Source: Desulfovibrionales bacterium GWA2_65_9 (lineage in GTDB: Bacteria > Desulfobacterota > Desulfovibrionia > Desulfovibrionales > Desulfovibrionaceae). Taken from it: a stretch of 5,423 bases of DNA. The DNA lies in NCBI GenBank assembly GCA_001799475.1, contig MGTN01000017.1, forward strand, positions 4,152 to 9,574. Reading direction: 5' to 3'. The notes beneath the pieces are model-generated. The model had not been told where the DNA came from. It did no database searches and was given only the letters and a program-made list of their open reading frames with translations. The translations under genes and the position numbers were made by a program. Below are positions 4,986 through 5,423 of this stretch, one piece after another. The number at the start of each line of letters is the position of its first letter. Position 1 is the first letter of the stretch.

Positions 4986-5052
4986 ACAGAAGTTTTGGCG
5001 GACCCTTCCGCCCCCATGCACACGAAAACATTCCTTTCAGGAGGAACGAACA

Positions 5053-5423
5053 ATGGCAGGCTATCCGTCCTATCCCGGCGCCCAGGCCAGCGTCTCCAAA
5101 GCCGAGACCATCAACGCCTTCATGCGCGGCATCTATGGCTGGATGAGCACGGGCATGCTGCTCACCGCTGCTGCGGCCTGGTTCACGGCCAACAGCCCCT
5201 TCGGCGTGACCCTGCTCCAGAGCCCCGGCCTGGTCATCGGGCTGGTGCTCGTGCAGTTCGGCCTGGTCATCGGCCTGTCCGCAGCCATCAACAAGCTCTC
5301 CGGCTCTGCGGCCACGCTCATGTTCCTGGGCTACAGCGCGCTCACCGGCATCACCCTCTCGTCCATCTTCTTCGTCTACAGCATGGCCAGCATCTTCCAG
5401 GCCTTCGTGGTCACGGCGGGCAT
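5053..5423 (+). CDS. Bax inhibitor-1 / YccA-YbhL family integral membrane protein, 3' truncated
   Basis: The frame is open from the ATG at 5053 to the window end (123 complete codons) and the gene continues outside. The start has a perfect AGGAGG (5039-5044) with 8-nt spacing. After a short soluble N-terminus (about 28 residues, with the family-like stretch NAFMRGIYGWMSTGMLLTA at 21-39), hydrophobic helices occur at about 29-46, 57-79 and 85-109, and a fourth begins at the end. FLGYSALTGITLSSIFFVYS (91-110) is a strong match to the third helix of the Bax inhibitor-1 (TMBIM) family, whose members have seven helices and about 230 residues. Bacterial relatives include YccA, a modulator of FtsH, and BsYetJ, a pH-dependent calcium leak channel. 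Which role applies here cannot be told from this part. It appears to have its own promoter at 4957-4985. Confidence 0.92.
   Translation, partial: MAGYPSYPGAQASVSKAETINAFMRGIYGWMSTGMLLTAAAAWFTANSPFGVTLLQSPGLVIGLVLVQFGLVIGLSAAINKLSGSAATLMFLGYSALTGITLSSIFFVYSMASIFQAFVVTAG

Larger units (their letters stand above)
4697..5052. other. 356-bp intergenic region without a convincing gene
   Basis: Open frames on both strands here translate to Arg/Pro-rich sequence with no recognisable motif or good ribosome-binding site, so I call none of them. What can be seen is: an imperfect hairpin near 4726-4757 (GGCC-T-GAGC with GCTCGGCC); a longer hairpin at 4809-4838; CTGCGC-GG-GCGCAG at 4858-4871; GGCC-rich repeats at about 4912-4922; an inverted repeat at 4955-4977; and a promoter at 4957-4985. 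The remaining bases show nothing I can name. Confidence 0.6.

Noticed and set aside
4635..5021. Minus-strand 128-codon open frame and + strand Arg/Pro-rich frames in the gap before the Bax inhibitor gene
   Set aside because: No convincing ribosome-binding site, no motif, and composition typical of GC-rich non-coding DNA.

Overview
The window is GC-rich DNA with strongly GC-ending codons. The protein types (Cache-HAMP-SpoIIE phosphatase, a ThiI-like PP-loop protein with an NFACT-R-like tail, a Bax inhibitor-1 family membrane protein) fit a sulfate-reducing deltaproteobacterium of the Desulfovibrio type. This assignment is inferred from gene style; no marker gene is present. All recognisable genes are on the + strand and the density is typical of a bacterial chromosome. 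I see no insertion sequence, integrase, CRISPR array, rRNA or tRNA.

Layout. (1) 1-1735: 3' part of a gene for a membrane sensor with an extracytoplasmic Cache domain, one visible membrane helix, HAMP, and a cytoplasmic PP2C/SpoIIE-type Ser/Thr phosphatase. Its 5' end lies outside the window. (2) 1770-2102: a single-domain STAS protein (anti-sigma-factor-antagonist type). (3) 2115-2678: a HATPase_c Ser/Thr kinase of the RsbW/SpoIIAB type. These three are closely spaced and form one operon. (4) 2679-2942: an intergenic leader with a candidate sigma-70 promoter, a degenerate 12-nt tandem array and a hairpin close to the next start. (5) 2943-3350: a single-domain universal stress protein, followed by a perfect 15-bp terminator-like stem. 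(6) 3497-4696: a PP-loop ATPase related to tRNA-thiolation enzymes with a C-terminal NFACT-R-like domain. (7) 4697-5052: 356 bp without a convincing gene, holding hairpins and a good sigma-70 promoter. (8) 5053 to the window end: 5' part of a Bax inhibitor-1/YccA family gene.

How the genes fit together. Genes 1-3 make a complete partner switch: an outside signal would set the phosphatase, the phosphatase would dephosphorylate the STAS protein (predicted Ser55), and the kinase would rephosphorylate it. The protein released when kinase and STAS protein pair up is not encoded here, so the output is unknown. The other three genes appear to be separate transcription units; their link to the switch is only proximity.

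The most unusual general feature is the repeated occurrence of short degenerate repeats with a period of 12 or 15 nt: in the kinase N-terminus, in its ATP-lid region, in the N-terminus of the PP-loop gene, and in the leader before the stress-protein gene. The phosphatase also has a Thr/Gly-rich repetitive tail and a 26-residue insertion that looks partly out of frame. I found no clear evidence for a wholly new system. The best candidates for follow-up are the PP-loop/NFACT-R protein, the 12-nt array, and the inverted repeat overlapping the Bax inhibitor promoter.
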